Numbered from the stretch's first letter, positions 1 to 9,582 are shown. The stretch is 64,000 bases of DNA from CAZVPF01 sp964628195 (GCA_964628195.1 CAZVPF010000018.1:1-64000), one strand, 5' to 3'. Program-made: numbers and translations. The notes: generated by a model not told the origin, from the letters alone.

Positions 1-28
1 TGGATGTCGTTAGGAGAAATTATGTTTT

Positions 29-2821
29 TTAACAGTTTAAATGGGAAATGTCAGGATATTTAATGCCGTTATCGACAAGGTTGGAGAATACCTGGTTTAC
101 GAGTGACGCATCTGCCATGCAGCAAGGCAGATCATCCACTTCAATAGAAACCGCTTTTTCCCTGGCCTTGTACTTAACTGTTTTGAGGACCTGGCCAACT
201 ATTTCATTCATGTCAAGCTTTTCTATCTCAACGGCGGCGGTTCCGACCCGCGATACAGACAGCAGGCCGTCCAGCAGCGACTGTATTTTACTGGTGCCTG
301 CAATGACAAAATCAACCGCTTCGGGTATATAATCCTTTAATATCAGGTCAAGCTGTTTGTGCTTTTCCGTGTCGAAGTTCAACCCTTCGAGTATGCCTCT
401 AACCTCGTCGCAATGCCGTGAAAGTTCCTTTACAAACCCCGATATATTTATCAGCGGGGTCCTGAGGTCGTGAGATGCAACGTAAACAATACTCCGCAGC
501 TCCTTGTTCTTGCTTTCGAGAACTTTTAAGAAACGCTCACGCTCAAGCTCGAAGTTCTTACGTTCGGTTATGTCCTGAAATATACCCTGCAACTTAACAC
601 ATTTGCCGTTTTCAACAACAGGTTCTCCATAAACCCGGGCCCATCTCAACTTTTTACCAGGTGTATAAAATTGCAGTTCGAGGTCGAAGGGAACGTGCCG
701 GTCTATCGCTTTTTGATACGCGGCACCGATTATTTTACGCTCCCCGGCGGGATAATAATCAAGATGTTCGTCCGGTCCAGGTATGGGCTGGTCGTAAGGA
801 ATTTCAACGATGTCGTAAAGTGCCTCGGTCCAGGTTGCTTTTCGTGTCACAAGATCGTGCTCCCAGCCGCCTATCTTGGCCATTTTACCGGTGTCGTTAA
901 GGATTTTCCTGCTTTCTTCAAGGGCTTTTTCTGCGAGCTTTCGCTTGGTGGTAACTTCGGTATAAGTTATCATTCCACCAATGCTGCCGTCGCTTCGGTA
1001 CCAGGGCCTGCATTGCCAGCGATTATAGTCTATAGAACCGTCCTGACGCACAAAATAATCGTCTTCGCTGTGTTCGATATTGCCCGCAAGGACCCGCTGA
1101 TGTATATCTTTCCATCGCTGCGGCATCTCCGGGAAAACCTCATAGTGATGTTTGCCGATAAGATCCTGACCCTCTACTTTATAATCCTTCTTATACCTGT
1201 CACTGACATAGATGTAATTTAAATGATTGTCGTAAACCGCGACGGCGTTCGGATCGTGTCGAATAATAAAATCCATCAGTTCACGATGTTCGAGCAGTGC
1301 CTGCTCGGCAAGCTTAACATCAGTTATGTCAATGTGCGAACCGCGCATTTTCAGTGCTGTTCCGTCTTTGCCGGTAAGTATTGCGGCCTGGGCAAGTATC
1401 CATCTGTACGTACCGTCCTTGTGTCTAAAACGAAATTCTATGCTGTGTTCCTGCTTCTTTTGCTCAATACACTTTTGAACTTTTTCCAGTGTCGGGCCGA
1501 GGTCGTCAGGATGAACCCTGCTTTGCCACTCCTGGAAGTCATCGCTTATCTCGTCTTCTTCGTAACCGATCTGTTTTTTCCACTCCGGCGAGTAATTAAC
1601 ATTGTTCGTCACCAAATCCCAGCTCCATAGGCCGACATTTGCCGCTTTGACTATTTCTCTGTGCTGGATGTGAGCCTCATGAAGGGCCTGTTCGGCGCGT
1701 TTGCGCCTTGTCATATTGATAACGAGAAAAACTATGATACCGCTTTGAATCGCAATAAAAGCGAACGCTCCGGCGACATAGCCCCTGTACCTGTAGAAAA
1801 AGTTGTCGGGCTCGTTTACAATAACGGTTCCGGATGGGAGAGTGTAGCCGGAAATTTTAAAGCGTCGAAGCTGCGAGAAATCGAACATTATTTTATTATG
1901 CTTTTCCCGCAGGATATTGATGTCAGCAGGCCTTTGTCCGTTAAGAATTTTTATCGCCATTTCAGCGGCATAGCTGCCTTCATTGGCGCCGCTTATGACC
2001 ACTCCCCCCAGCAGACCCATCCTGACCTTATCGGCCCAGAGCGTATAAACAGGCTGCCTGCAATGCCGGGTAAGAATGTCTATTCCTTCGGCGAGCGTGT
2101 ATACATTTGCGAACCTGTCCCGGTAATGGTCAAAAAACAATACCACTGTGTTATTGTCAAGCTCCTGCAGCGATTTTTTAAGCTCTTCGGATGTAAGGCC
2201 TGTAAGTTCGATAAAACTTATTATTTCTTCGTATTGCGGTTTTACTTTATTCAGCCTGAGCCTGTTGTCCCGGTCGGTTGGGGTTACATCGCTTACCACC
2301 GCGATAGTTTTTGTTTGCCGGTGCAGTTTCAGCGCAAGGTCAATGGTGCCTTTTATATCGATGTCTTCCTCAACCCCGGTTACGGCCGAGAGTCCGTCGA
2401 GCATCGAATGTTCAAAATTATTGACACCGCAAAAAATGACGGGGCTTTTGCCAAAAAGTTCGTCCCGGTTTGCCGCCATGAAATCAAACGCGTTGTTGTC
2501 AGTGGTAATAACAACGTCGAAATCGCTCGGTCCGTATTTCAAGCTGAAAAGTTTTTTATAGGCTTTGAAAATCTTTTCGGGGTCATGCAGTTTAGTGTCC
2601 ATGTATTCGATTGTGAACCGTGCTTCAACTCCGGCTTTGTCGAAATACTGTTTAATTCCCCCAACAATGTGGTCGGTCCACTCAAAACCGGGATGGTAGG
2701 AATTCACTATGAGAATTTTTGGCTCTTCTTGCTGTCCTGCCAGTGTCTCTGCCGATAAGCCTGTGACCATGCTGTACAGGAAAAAAAACAAGAATACTAC
2801 AATTGGTCGCTTCATACTCAA
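29..2821 (-). CDS. Membrane hybrid-sensor histidine kinase, C-terminally truncated
   Basis: Sensor kinase of 930 residues. An N-terminal signal or membrane segment (about 5-25) is followed by a periplasmic ABC substrate-binding-like domain (about 35-330) and a membrane helix (about 350-370). Three PAS domains with PAC-type ends follow (about 385-505, 513-635, 640-760), then a HisKA-type helix with the phospho-acceptor His784 in a SHDLRTP motif. The N box (NQVFSNLVDNGIKY) is present, but the protein stops eight residues later. The G1, F and G2 boxes of the ATP lid are missing, so it probably cannot phosphorylate itself as read. The kinase core resembles the intact kinase at 7245-9524, which shows what is lost. 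The ligand is unknown; related periplasmic domains bind small organic molecules. It lies downstream of the cobalamin-binding gene on the same strand, about 280 bp away. Confidence 0.85.
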   Translation of the reverse strand: MSMKRPIVVFLFFFLYSMVTGLSAETLAGQQEEPKILIVNSYHPGFEWTDHIVGGIKQYFDKAGVEARFTIEYMDTKLHDPEKIFKAYKKLFSLKYGPSDFDVVITTDNNAFDFMAANRDELFGKSPVIFCGVNNFEHSMLDGLSAVTGVEEDIDIKGTIDLALKLHRQTKTIAVVSDVTPTDRDNRLRLNKVKPQYEEIISFIELTGLTSEELKKSLQELDNNTVVLFFDHYRDRFANVYTLAEGIDILTRHCRQPVYTLWADKVRMGLLGGVVISGANEGSYAAEMAIKILNGQRPADINILREKHNKIMFDFSQLRRFKISGYTLPSGTVIVNEPDNFFYRYRGYVAGAFAFIAIQSGIIVFLVINMTRRKRAEQALHEAHIQHREIVKAANVGLWSWDLVTNNVNYSPEWKKQIGYEEDEISDDFQEWQSRVHPDDLGPTLEKVQKCIEQKKQEHSIEFRFRHKDGTYRWILAQAAILTGKDGTALKMRGSHIDITDVKLAEQALLEHRELMDFIIRHDPNAVAVYDNHLNYIYVSDRYKKDYKVEGQDLIGKHHYEVFPEMPQRWKDIHQRVLAGNIEHSEDDYFVRQDGSIDYNRWQCRPWYRSDGSIGGMITYTEVTTKRKLAEKALEESRKILNDTGKMAKIGGWEHDLVTRKATWTEALYDIVEIPYDQPIPGPDEHLDYYPAGERKIIGAAYQKAIDRHVPFDLELQFYTPGKKLRWARVYGEPVVENGKCVKLQGIFQDITERKNFELERERFLKVLESKNKELRSIVYVASHDLRTPLINISGFVKELSRHCDEVRGILEGLNFDTEKHKQLDLILKDYIPEAVDFVIAGTSKIQSLLDGLLSVSRVGTAAVEIEKLDMNEIVGQVLKTVKYKAREKAVSIEVDDLPCCMADASLVNQVFSNLVDNGIKYPDISHLNC

Positions 2822-3100
2822 GGTCCCGATTTTTATTTCTGAAGCACGTCAGTCTGATCAAAAGAAGAAGATAGGGCCAAATTTAACTTAAGCCGGTTCA
2901 TTTATAATTTTAATTATAACCCTTTATGGTGAGGATTCAAAGATTTATGCACAATTATTAGTTATTTTTACCTATATACTGATTGCCGAATGAGCAAAGG
3001 GGTTTCGTAAATGGAAGCAGGTGTTTGTTCAGCTTTGATTAAAAATGTATGATTTTTTGCCTGACCACCAAGGGCCTCTGCCCTTAGTGTAATTTTTCGG

Positions 3101-4255
3101 TCAATATGTATCGTAATTTGTACTGAGCCTGTTTTCGAGGTTTATTACAAGCTGGTCGAGTTTGTTTTCATAGGCATCGGCTCCGACTTTTCTCCAAAGC
3201 TCGGGGTCGGCTGAATAAGCCTGTCCGCCGACTATTATATATGGCTCCGCCCCATGAAATTGCCCTCTTATCTGCTCGATGAGTTCCATTGTTGACGTAA
3301 GGTTGTACGGCATCGTGGTGCTTATTAAAAGCCCGTCAACCTGGTTATATTTAAGAAGCATAACAATGCTCTCTGCCGGGGTGTCTGCCCCGGTGAACAG
3401 CACTTCATAGCCACATATATCGAGACAGTCCCTGACCATTTCTGCGCCTACGTCATGCTGCTCACCCTGTGGAACGACGACGGCAAGCTGTCTGTCTCCT
3501 CGCTCGCGCCTGTTCGGCATGGCCGGAAAGTGCCTTGCCATCAGACGCCGAACTATGGCTGTCGCAAGATGTTCCTGGGCGACGGTTATCAGGCCCTGCG
3601 ACCACATCTGCCCTATACGATGAAGAACAGGCGTGACAACCGATTCCCACCATTGAGGTAACTGCGACGCGCCGCGAATCTGCTGGGCGATCTGGCTGTC
3701 AACACCCCGCTCGTCGCCTTTTAAGACCGACTCAAGGAAATCTTTTGCGGTCGCCTGGTAGGGCTCTGCCGCCATGATAGTCTTTTCCTCCTGCTGGGCG
3801 AGATACAGGAAGTCTTCATGACTGGCGATCATAAGGTCATAAAACGCGGTTATCGGCTCCGGGTCGATATATTCGGAAATAATTTCCCGTACAGCTTTTT
3901 TCCATGCCGAAAGTTCTGCCTGGAAGTATTTTGGTGAAAACCCCCTATTGGTATAGCTGCGGTAAACCCATATAACAACCTCCACGAGACATTGGGAGCT
4001 TTTTAATTTGAATATCGAGGTAATGAAGTTTACGTGACATGCGTGGTTTCGAAACATCACGGAATACGGGTTATCTCCGACGAGCTCTTTGAGGTCATCC
4101 CGCTCGACCAATTCATGGTTTACGATCCTGGTCATTACCGGCCAGTAGAGTTCGTAATAATAAGCATGTTTGGAACTGACATCCTGCAGGAGCTTCTCAA
4201 AGCTGCTGTATAGAGATTCTCTTTTCTGACGCCCAATGTCGGTGTGCTCTGCCAT
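3101..4255 (-). CDS. Cobalamin-binding sensor protein with CarH-type W-x9-EH motif
   Basis: The C-terminal half has the two-part fold of CarH/LitR photoreceptors and methyltransferase activators: a helical B12-binding-2 domain (about 165-245) and a Rossmann B12-binding domain (about 255-380). The helical domain carries W218-x9-E228-H229, the motif that caps adenosylcobalamin in CarH. The Rossmann domain has E265-x-H267-x-x-G, the lower-ligand histidine motif. The N-terminal 160 residues are helical and not recognised; no MerR-type DNA-binding domain is seen. I chose the ATG at 4255 because GAAAGG lies 9 nt upstream; a longer reading to 4333 adds a hydrophobic stretch without a good ribosome site. 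It is probably a light- or B12-responsive signalling protein rather than an enzyme. The downstream kinase on the same strand is a possible partner (inference). Confidence 0.85.
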   Translation of the reverse strand: MAEHTDIGRQKRESLYSSFEKLLQDVSSKHAYYYELYWPVMTRIVNHELVERDDLKELVGDNPYSVMFRNHACHVNFITSIFKLKSSQCLVEVVIWVYRSYTNRGFSPKYFQAELSAWKKAVREIISEYIDPEPITAFYDLMIASHEDFLYLAQQEEKTIMAAEPYQATAKDFLESVLKGDERGVDSQIAQQIRGASQLPQWWESVVTPVLHRIGQMWSQGLITVAQEHLATAIVRRLMARHFPAMPNRRERGDRQLAVVVPQGEQHDVGAEMVRDCLDICGYEVLFTGADTPAESIVMLLKYNQVDGLLISTTMPYNLTSTMELIEQIRGQFHGAEPYIIVGGQAYSADPELWRKVGADAYENKLDQLVINLENRLSTNYDTY

Positions 4256-4478
4256 ATCCATCTGCCTTTCAAAAGTTACAGCCGCTGCAGCAATTAATAA
4301 CAGCATCATAACACGGCTGAACATCTCGTTCAAGAGATTTAATTATAAGAAAAAGACTTGCCGAAATGGTATAAAATTTTAAAAAAATATTTATGTAACA
4401 GCCCTGGGCCGCCGATAATAAAAACGTCAAAAATGGGGGGCCTTTGGGCCGCATAAGATTGTACCAATTAAAACGAAT

Positions 4479-4907
4479 ATGGAAGAAGCCGTAAAGATAA
4501 TTAACTATTACATGATCACTCTCTGCAGGTTCATGGCGACGACAGCAATAGCAGTCGGTATTTTCAAGACGCTGCTGCTTTACGCAAAGCACACAGCGTT
4601 TGGTGCAGATGCCGGACAGGCCATCCAACGCTGCCGCCTTGAACTTGGACACGCCTTTTCATTAGGGCTGGGCTTTCTCATAGGCGCCGGCATACTCCGA
4701 ACCTCGCCGGCGCCATCCTGGAACGAAATCGGCAAACTTGCCGCTATCATAACCATAAGGATGGGTTTGAATCTGCTTTTGCTGAAGGAAATTTCAACTC
4801 AGACAATCAAACTGTCCGGCCTTGCCGTCTGGCCATTCGGAAGGAGAAAAACAGACAGAATCGAAGACCTGAAGGTCTGCGACTGTTCCAAGTCTCCTGC
4901 GCATTGA
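4479..4907 (+). CDS. DUF1622 family membrane protein
   Basis: A 142-residue protein with three predicted membrane segments (about 12-35, 58-75, 82-100). The conserved features fit DUF1622: an Arg-rich cytoplasmic turn (QAIQRCRLELG) after the first helix and an IRMGLNLLLLKEI stretch in the last. The family's function is unknown. It is divergent from the cobalamin-binding gene, with about 220 bp between the starts, and stands alone on its strand. The last 30 residues are charged and probably cytoplasmic. Confidence 0.75.
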   Translation: MEEAVKIINYYMITLCRFMATTAIAVGIFKTLLLYAKHTAFGADAGQAIQRCRLELGHAFSLGLGFLIGAGILRTSPAPSWNEIGKLAAIITIRMGLNLLLLKEISTQTIKLSGLAVWPFGRRKTDRIEDLKVCDCSKSPAH

Positions 4908-5046
4908 CATCAAACGGCACAGGCGTAATGTGTAAATTTACCGTTAAAAAGCTTGACTTTTCCGGCCATCCTGATTTAATTTGCTTTTCGTGAATGGCAT
5001 ACAACATGAATTTTCATCAATATGAGGACTTAAAAGAAAGGCAAAG

Positions 5047-5370
5047 ATGATCGTAACTACTACAAACTCGGTGGAGGGTAAACAGATAACCTCTTATCTT
5101 GGCGTTGTATCCGGGGAGACCATTTTAGGCGCGAACATTTTCAAGGACCTGTTTGCGGGTATCCGCGACATTGTCGGCGGCAGAAGCGGGGCCTATGAAA
5201 AGGAACTTCGCAAGGCCCGTGAAATCGCAATTCAGGAAGCGCAGGAAGAAGCAAGCCAGCTTGGAGCAGATGCACTTATAGGCATAGATATCGACTACGA
5301 AACAGTGGGGCAAAACTCAAGCATGCTGATGGTGACCGTTTCCGGGACAGCCGTTAAACTGGCAGAGTGA
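5047..5370 (+). CDS. YbjQ/UPF0145 family heavy-metal-binding-domain protein
   Basis: A 107-residue cytosolic protein of the UPF0145 (YbjQ, DUF74) family: an N-terminal TTTNSVEG strand, the SGETILGANIFKD segment, a long charged helix, and the terminal GADALIGIDIDYE signature. The family forms pentameric rings; the proposed heavy-metal role is not firmly established. A GAAAGG sequence 7-8 nt before the ATG supports the start. It is a single-gene unit closed by a hairpin terminator at 5393-5428 that it shares with the convergent esterase gene. Confidence 0.9.
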   Translation: MIVTTTNSVEGKQITSYLGVVSGETILGANIFKDLFAGIRDIVGGRSGAYEKELRKAREIAIQEAQEEASQLGADALIGIDIDYETVGQNSSMLMVTVSGTAVKLAE

Positions 5371-5392
5371 TTTTTACCGCTGTTGCAAATAA

Positions 5393-5428
5393 AAAAGCCG
5401 ACCACTGAGGATCGGCTTATTTGTTTTC
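5393..5428. terminator. Bidirectional rho-independent terminator
   Basis: A 7-bp perfect stem AAGCCGA/TCGGCTT (5395-5401 and 5412-5418) with a 10-nt loop, preceded by an A run and followed by ATTTGTTTT. It lies between the convergent YbjQ-like gene and the sialate O-acetylesterase gene and can serve both. Confidence 0.8.
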
Positions 5429-5449
5429 CTGCTTATAAGTTAGGGTTAA

Positions 5450-7003
5450 TTACCGGAATTTTTTGTATGTAACACCCGGCCAGTCGTCTGTCCTGAACGA
5501 ACTTGCCGGGAGCGACTCCCTGTTATACAGGCTTGCTTCGGGGCAATTCCGCCATCCGTATCTCGCAGCGACAGGCTCGCCTACATTATCGCTTGAAACA
5601 ATAACAGTGCTGCCGTCGATAATCGCCCGTGCCGGGTGGAACTTTTTATCAGGCCCGCAAATTTCAAAACCGCCAGGTTCACCGTCCTCGAAAACAAGGC
5701 CGCTTCCTGCATGGTTGAAAAACAGCCTTATCTTTTCTCCCTCAATGCGGTGGTGTGTATACAAGGGTCCGCTGCTGACAAGCCAGTTGTGCCCGTAAGT
5801 GTTAGCAAGGGCGATAAGCGCCAGTCTCTTGCCGACATCACGCTTATTTGTCGGGTGAATATCCTCGCAGTTGCCTATACCCATTGTGCTTGCCATGCCG
5901 GTATTGGGGCTGCTTTTGAGGGTCATAAACTGGGCCTCGCGGATTTCGGCGCCAACACCATCTGTGCCGTAATTAAACGGGGCTATCTCCACGAAATAGA
6001 AAGGAAACTCACCGAGCCCCCAGCTTTGACGCCAGTTTGCTATCATCGCGGGGAAAAGCCTTCGATACTGATACGCCCTGCCTGCGTTGGACTCGCCCTG
6101 GTACCATATGGCTCCCTGTATAGTGTAATTCAGTATTGGCTTTATCATTCCGTTATACAAATAGGCCGGCCTGTTCTGTACCCTGAGCGGTCCCGGCTCA
6201 AAAGGTCTTCTCGGGGGATTCTTACCTTCGGATTTAGCCTTTTCAACCTTAAGTTTCCATTCCTCAAGCTGCTGTTCATATTGTTTTTTAAATTCATCTT
6301 CCCGGGCAATAAAATCCGTCCACATATCGATAATCGGGCTGAATTCTTCATCACTTTCAATAATATCAACTTGCATCCACGCTTCAGCAGGTGTCCCGCC
6401 CCATGCCGATTGAATTATACCCACCGGTACACCAAGCCGTTCGTGAATGTACTTGCCGAAAAAATACCCGACACCCGAAAACACACTTGCGCTTTGCTGG
6501 TCGCTTTTTTTCCAGCTTCCATCACAGTCATCCAGTGGGGTCTGGCTTGGTTTAAGGGCAACCTTGAACAGCCGCATTGAAGGAATATCCGTGTTTGCCT
6601 TTTCTTGTTCCCAACTCTTTGAGTTCGCCAGGGTCCACTGCATATTCGACTGGCCTGAGCAAACCCAGACTTCTCCGATAAGCACGTCTTTCAGCGTTAT
6701 TTCATTATTGCCCTTAACGGTTATTTCATAAGGGCCGCCGGCACTGGGTGTCGCAACCTCAACCATCCACTTGCCGTCCGGGCCTGCAGTATCTTTATAT
6801 ACCTTTTTTGCCGACCAGCCCGGCAGGACGCCGACCTGCTCACCCGGGTCAGCCCAGCCCCAAATATTCACTACGGTCTCTCGCTGAAGCACCATCCCCT
6901 CGCCGACAACGCTCGGCAGTTTTACATCTGACAGCGCCGTTGCCGAGTATAAAGAAATAACCGAAAAAATGATAATCGTGATTGATTTGCTTACATTTCT
7001 CAT
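5450..7003 (-). CDS. Secreted sialate O-acetylesterase (SASA/SGNH-like)
   Basis: A 517-residue exported esterase that would remove O-acetyl groups from sialic acids or other acetylated sugars. A signal peptide (about 1-26) is followed by a beta-rich domain (about 30-105) and the SGNH-like catalytic domain. The nucleophile lies in the CSGQSNMQW motif, and the Asp-His pair in a DIHPTNK motif near residue 380. The IWYQGESNAG block is also typical. A C-terminal beta domain completes the usual length. GGAG 9 nt before the ATG supports the start. It stands alone and probably acts in the periplasm on host or algal glycans. Confidence 0.92.
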   Translation of the reverse strand: MRNVSKSITIIIFSVISLYSATALSDVKLPSVVGEGMVLQRETVVNIWGWADPGEQVGVLPGWSAKKVYKDTAGPDGKWMVEVATPSAGGPYEITVKGNNEITLKDVLIGEVWVCSGQSNMQWTLANSKSWEQEKANTDIPSMRLFKVALKPSQTPLDDCDGSWKKSDQQSASVFSGVGYFFGKYIHERLGVPVGIIQSAWGGTPAEAWMQVDIIESDEEFSPIIDMWTDFIAREDEFKKQYEQQLEEWKLKVEKAKSEGKNPPRRPFEPGPLRVQNRPAYLYNGMIKPILNYTIQGAIWYQGESNAGRAYQYRRLFPAMIANWRQSWGLGEFPFYFVEIAPFNYGTDGVGAEIREAQFMTLKSSPNTGMASTMGIGNCEDIHPTNKRDVGKRLALIALANTYGHNWLVSSGPLYTHHRIEGEKIRLFFNHAGSGLVFEDGEPGGFEICGPDKKFHPARAIIDGSTVIVSSDNVGEPVAARYGWRNCPEASLYNRESLPASSFRTDDWPGVTYKKFR

Positions 7004-7174
7004 GGTAGTCTCCGAAAATTACAGTAATATTTTCTCGACCCATTAGAACACCATATATCACTTATGTCCATTAAATTAATATTACCAAGCATATCATTAT
7101 TACGGAAATCCACTTAAACATAATTTCAGCTAATTGCCGTCTGAAAATGCGTATTGAACTGCTCTGCTTTGTTC

Positions 7175-7202
7175 TTGTAAATGCACAAATTTGTGATATA
7201 AT
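7175..7202 (+). promoter_or_regulatory. Promoter of PocR-kinase with palindromic operator in spacer
   Basis: A -35 of TTGTAA (7175-7180), 16-bp spacer and perfect -10 TATAAT (7197-7202). The spacer contains the perfect 12-bp palindrome CACAAATTTGTG (7184-7195), placed where a bound dimer would block RNA polymerase. It lies about 43 bp upstream of the kinase start. Confidence 0.65.
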
Positions 7203-7244
7203 GAATTTTTGCGTTACCGGCTTTTACTATGAAAGGCTGGAAAT

Positions 7245-9524
7245 ATGACACAATTGGGTAAAAGAGACAAAGGACCCGCAGTAACTTCGAAGTCCCCGCA
7301 AACTATGAGTTCAAGCTATGAACAAATTCAATGGCTTCTTAGCCGCAGCCTTAAAAACAATGCCGCAGATAATTACACACATATGCAGGAATACGGCGAC
7401 CTTTCAAGGCTGAACAAAAACGGACTCATTCTGAATCTTGTGGGCAGGGATGTACTTCGGGACATTGTGCACGATTATCTGTCATTCCTGGAGACATCGG
7501 CTGCTATTTACGAGAAAAACGGTGACTACGCACTTGGCATTTTTTCATCCGGATGGTGCAGAATGCTCGATCAGGCTTCACGCAAACTATGCCGCACGGA
7601 CGATAATTTACAGGCCCTGTCTTCCGGAAAGTGGCTTTGTCACGAATCCTGCTGGACAAACGCCTCCAAAAGAGCGATTGAAACAGGCGAACCCGTGGAT
7701 AACGAATGTGCCGGCGGTCTTTACATATATGCCGTTCCGATCTTTGCAGGCGGCAATATCGTTGGGTCAATAAATTTTGGTTATGGTGATCCCCCGAAAG
7801 ATGATAAATTTCTCACAAAGATAGCGGAGGATTTTGAAGTTTCGATCGAGGAACTGAAAAAAGAAGCGGTTAGTTACAGGACCCGCCCTGCCTTTATCGT
7901 CGATATGGTCAAAAAGAAGCTGCACACTTCCGCGATGCTTATCGGTAAAATTGTGGAGCAGAAGCTGACAGAAAAAAAGCTCATCGAAAAATCCAGCGAG
8001 CTTGAAACTCTTCTTGATACGGCTGCTATGGGCGTCGTGGTTCACGGTCCGGACACGAAGATCATTCGCTCCAACCCCGCGGCACGTAATATGCTTGGAC
8101 TTAATGAATCTCAAATTACTGGGCGTGATGCCTACAGCAAAGAATGGAAACTGGTCAATGAGCACGGCGAACAAATGGACATCGCCGATTTCCCGGTAAG
8201 TAAAGTATTCTCTGAAAAGAAAAAGATATCCAACAGGCTGATAGGGGTTTGTCGCGATATATCCCCGAGTCCGGTCTGGTGCCTTGTAGACGGTGTTCCG
8301 ATATTTGACGAAAAGGGCAACGTTAAAGAAGCCCTGATGACTTTTATGGATATAACCGAGTTTCACGAAACTCGCCTGGAACTTATACGAAACAGAGAAA
8401 TGAGTCGCCAGCTTGAAAAAATGGCTTCGATAGGCGCCTGGGAACTCGACGTTAAAAATCAGTCCGTCCACTGGAGCGAGGAGACATGCAGGATACACGG
8501 CGTGAAACCGGGTTACAGGGTCCGTCTGGACGAAGCTTTGACATTTTTCGAACCGCCCGACAGGGAGAAACTTGCCCGTGCCGTGGAACATCTGATGGAA
8601 ACCGGCGAAGGTTATGAATTCGAGCTCGGATTTAGAAGCAGAAAGGGTCATAAGCTCTGGGTTCGTCTTAAGGGCATGGCAGAGATGAACAGAGGCAAAC
8701 CGGTCAGGCTTTTCGGAACGATACAGGATATAACAGAGCATAAGAGTATTCAGATTGAAAGAGAGAAACTCTACAGACAGCTTGAAATAAAGAACGCCGA
8801 ACTCCAAAACATTGTTTACGTTACAAGCCATGACCTTCGAAGTCCGCTTATAAATATTAGGGGGTTCTGTCGGGAACTTTCACAAAGCTGCAAAGAACTT
8901 ATCGAACTTGTAAAAAAAGAGATATCAGACTCAAATGACAAACAAAAGACTGTCGAACTGATAAATGAAATAATTCCGGAAGAAATGAAATTTATTGAAG
9001 CCGGCGCAGAAAAACTTGACTTCCTTCTCAGCGGCCTGCTCCATGTCTCAAGGGTCGGCAGTCGCAAAATTGAAATAAAATCCGTTGATATGAACAATCT
9101 TATCTCAAGTATTGTCAGAACAATGAACTACCAGATCAAAAACCACGAAGTCAAGTTGGAGGTTGGCAAACTGCCCCCCTGCCTGGGGGATGAGAACCAG
9201 ATAAATCAATTATTTTCCAACCTCATAGACAACTCTTTAAAGTATCTTGACCCGTCCAGGCCGGGCAAAATCAGCATAACCGGAAAAACCGTTAATGACC
9301 ATTCCGTTTACGCTGTCATTGACAATGGGATAGGAATCAGAAACGATAAGTTAGATGACATTTTTGGATTATTCAACCGTCTTGAACCTGGTATGTGCAC
9401 CGGTGACGGCATTGGTTTGACTATAGTCAAAAAGATACTCGAGAGAAACCACGGTTCTGTTACGGTGGAGTCAGAGCCCGGCAAAGGCACATCATTTATT
9501 ATAACGCTTCCCACCGGCAGCTAA
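7245..9524 (+). CDS. Cytoplasmic PocR-PAS-PAS sensor histidine kinase
   Basis: A 759-residue soluble kinase. Residues about 35-225 match the PocR sensory domain, with its conserved cysteines (for example SSGWCRML, WLCHESCW and NECAGGLYIYAVPIF). That domain is known from the propanediol regulator PocR and is thought to bind small hydrocarbon derivatives. Two PAS domains follow (about 250-375, 390-505), then HisKA with His529 in SHDLRSP, the N box (NQLFSNLIDNSLKY), G1 (DNGIGI) and G2 (GDGIGLTIV). All kinase boxes are intact. There is no membrane segment. No response regulator is adjacent, so the partner is encoded elsewhere. The upstream promoter carries an operator-like palindrome. Start: ATG with AAGGCTGGAA just upstream. 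Confidence 0.92.
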   Translation: MTQLGKRDKGPAVTSKSPQTMSSSYEQIQWLLSRSLKNNAADNYTHMQEYGDLSRLNKNGLILNLVGRDVLRDIVHDYLSFLETSAAIYEKNGDYALGIFSSGWCRMLDQASRKLCRTDDNLQALSSGKWLCHESCWTNASKRAIETGEPVDNECAGGLYIYAVPIFAGGNIVGSINFGYGDPPKDDKFLTKIAEDFEVSIEELKKEAVSYRTRPAFIVDMVKKKLHTSAMLIGKIVEQKLTEKKLIEKSSELETLLDTAAMGVVVHGPDTKIIRSNPAARNMLGLNESQITGRDAYSKEWKLVNEHGEQMDIADFPVSKVFSEKKKISNRLIGVCRDISPSPVWCLVDGVPIFDEKGNVKEALMTFMDITEFHETRLELIRNREMSRQLEKMASIGAWELDVKNQSVHWSEETCRIHGVKPGYRVRLDEALTFFEPPDREKLARAVEHLMETGEGYEFELGFRSRKGHKLWVRLKGMAEMNRGKPVRLFGTIQDITEHKSIQIEREKLYRQLEIKNAELQNIVYVTSHDLRSPLINIRGFCRELSQSCKELIELVKKEISDSNDKQKTVELINEIIPEEMKFIEAGAEKLDFLLSGLLHVSRVGSRKIEIKSVDMNNLISSIVRTMNYQIKNHEVKLEVGKLPPCLGDENQINQLFSNLIDNSLKYLDPSRPGKISITGKTVNDHSVYAVIDNGIGIRNDKLDDIFGLFNRLEPGMCTGDGIGLTIVKKILERNHGSVTVESEPGKGTSFIITLPTGS

Positions 9525-9554
9525 AATACCCCCAAAAAAAAATTAAAATAACAC

Positions 9555-9582
9555 TTGATTTGCAATTCTTATTCATTAATAT
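9555..9582 (+). promoter_or_regulatory. Promoter of the tetR-RND efflux operon
   Basis: A -35 of TTGATT (9555-9560), 16-bp spacer and -10 of TAATAT (9577-9582), about 48 bp before the regulator's TTG start. The -10 lies inside the operator at 9571-9606. Confidence 0.5.

Noticed and set aside
1661..2758. 365-codon open frame opposite the truncated kinase
   Set aside because: It is antisense to clearly conserved periplasmic-binding and membrane segments.
4256..4333. Signal peptide on the cobalamin-binding protein
   Set aside because: The hydrophobic stretch occurs only if the upstream ATG is used, which lacks a ribosome site; cobalamin sensors of this type are cytosolic.
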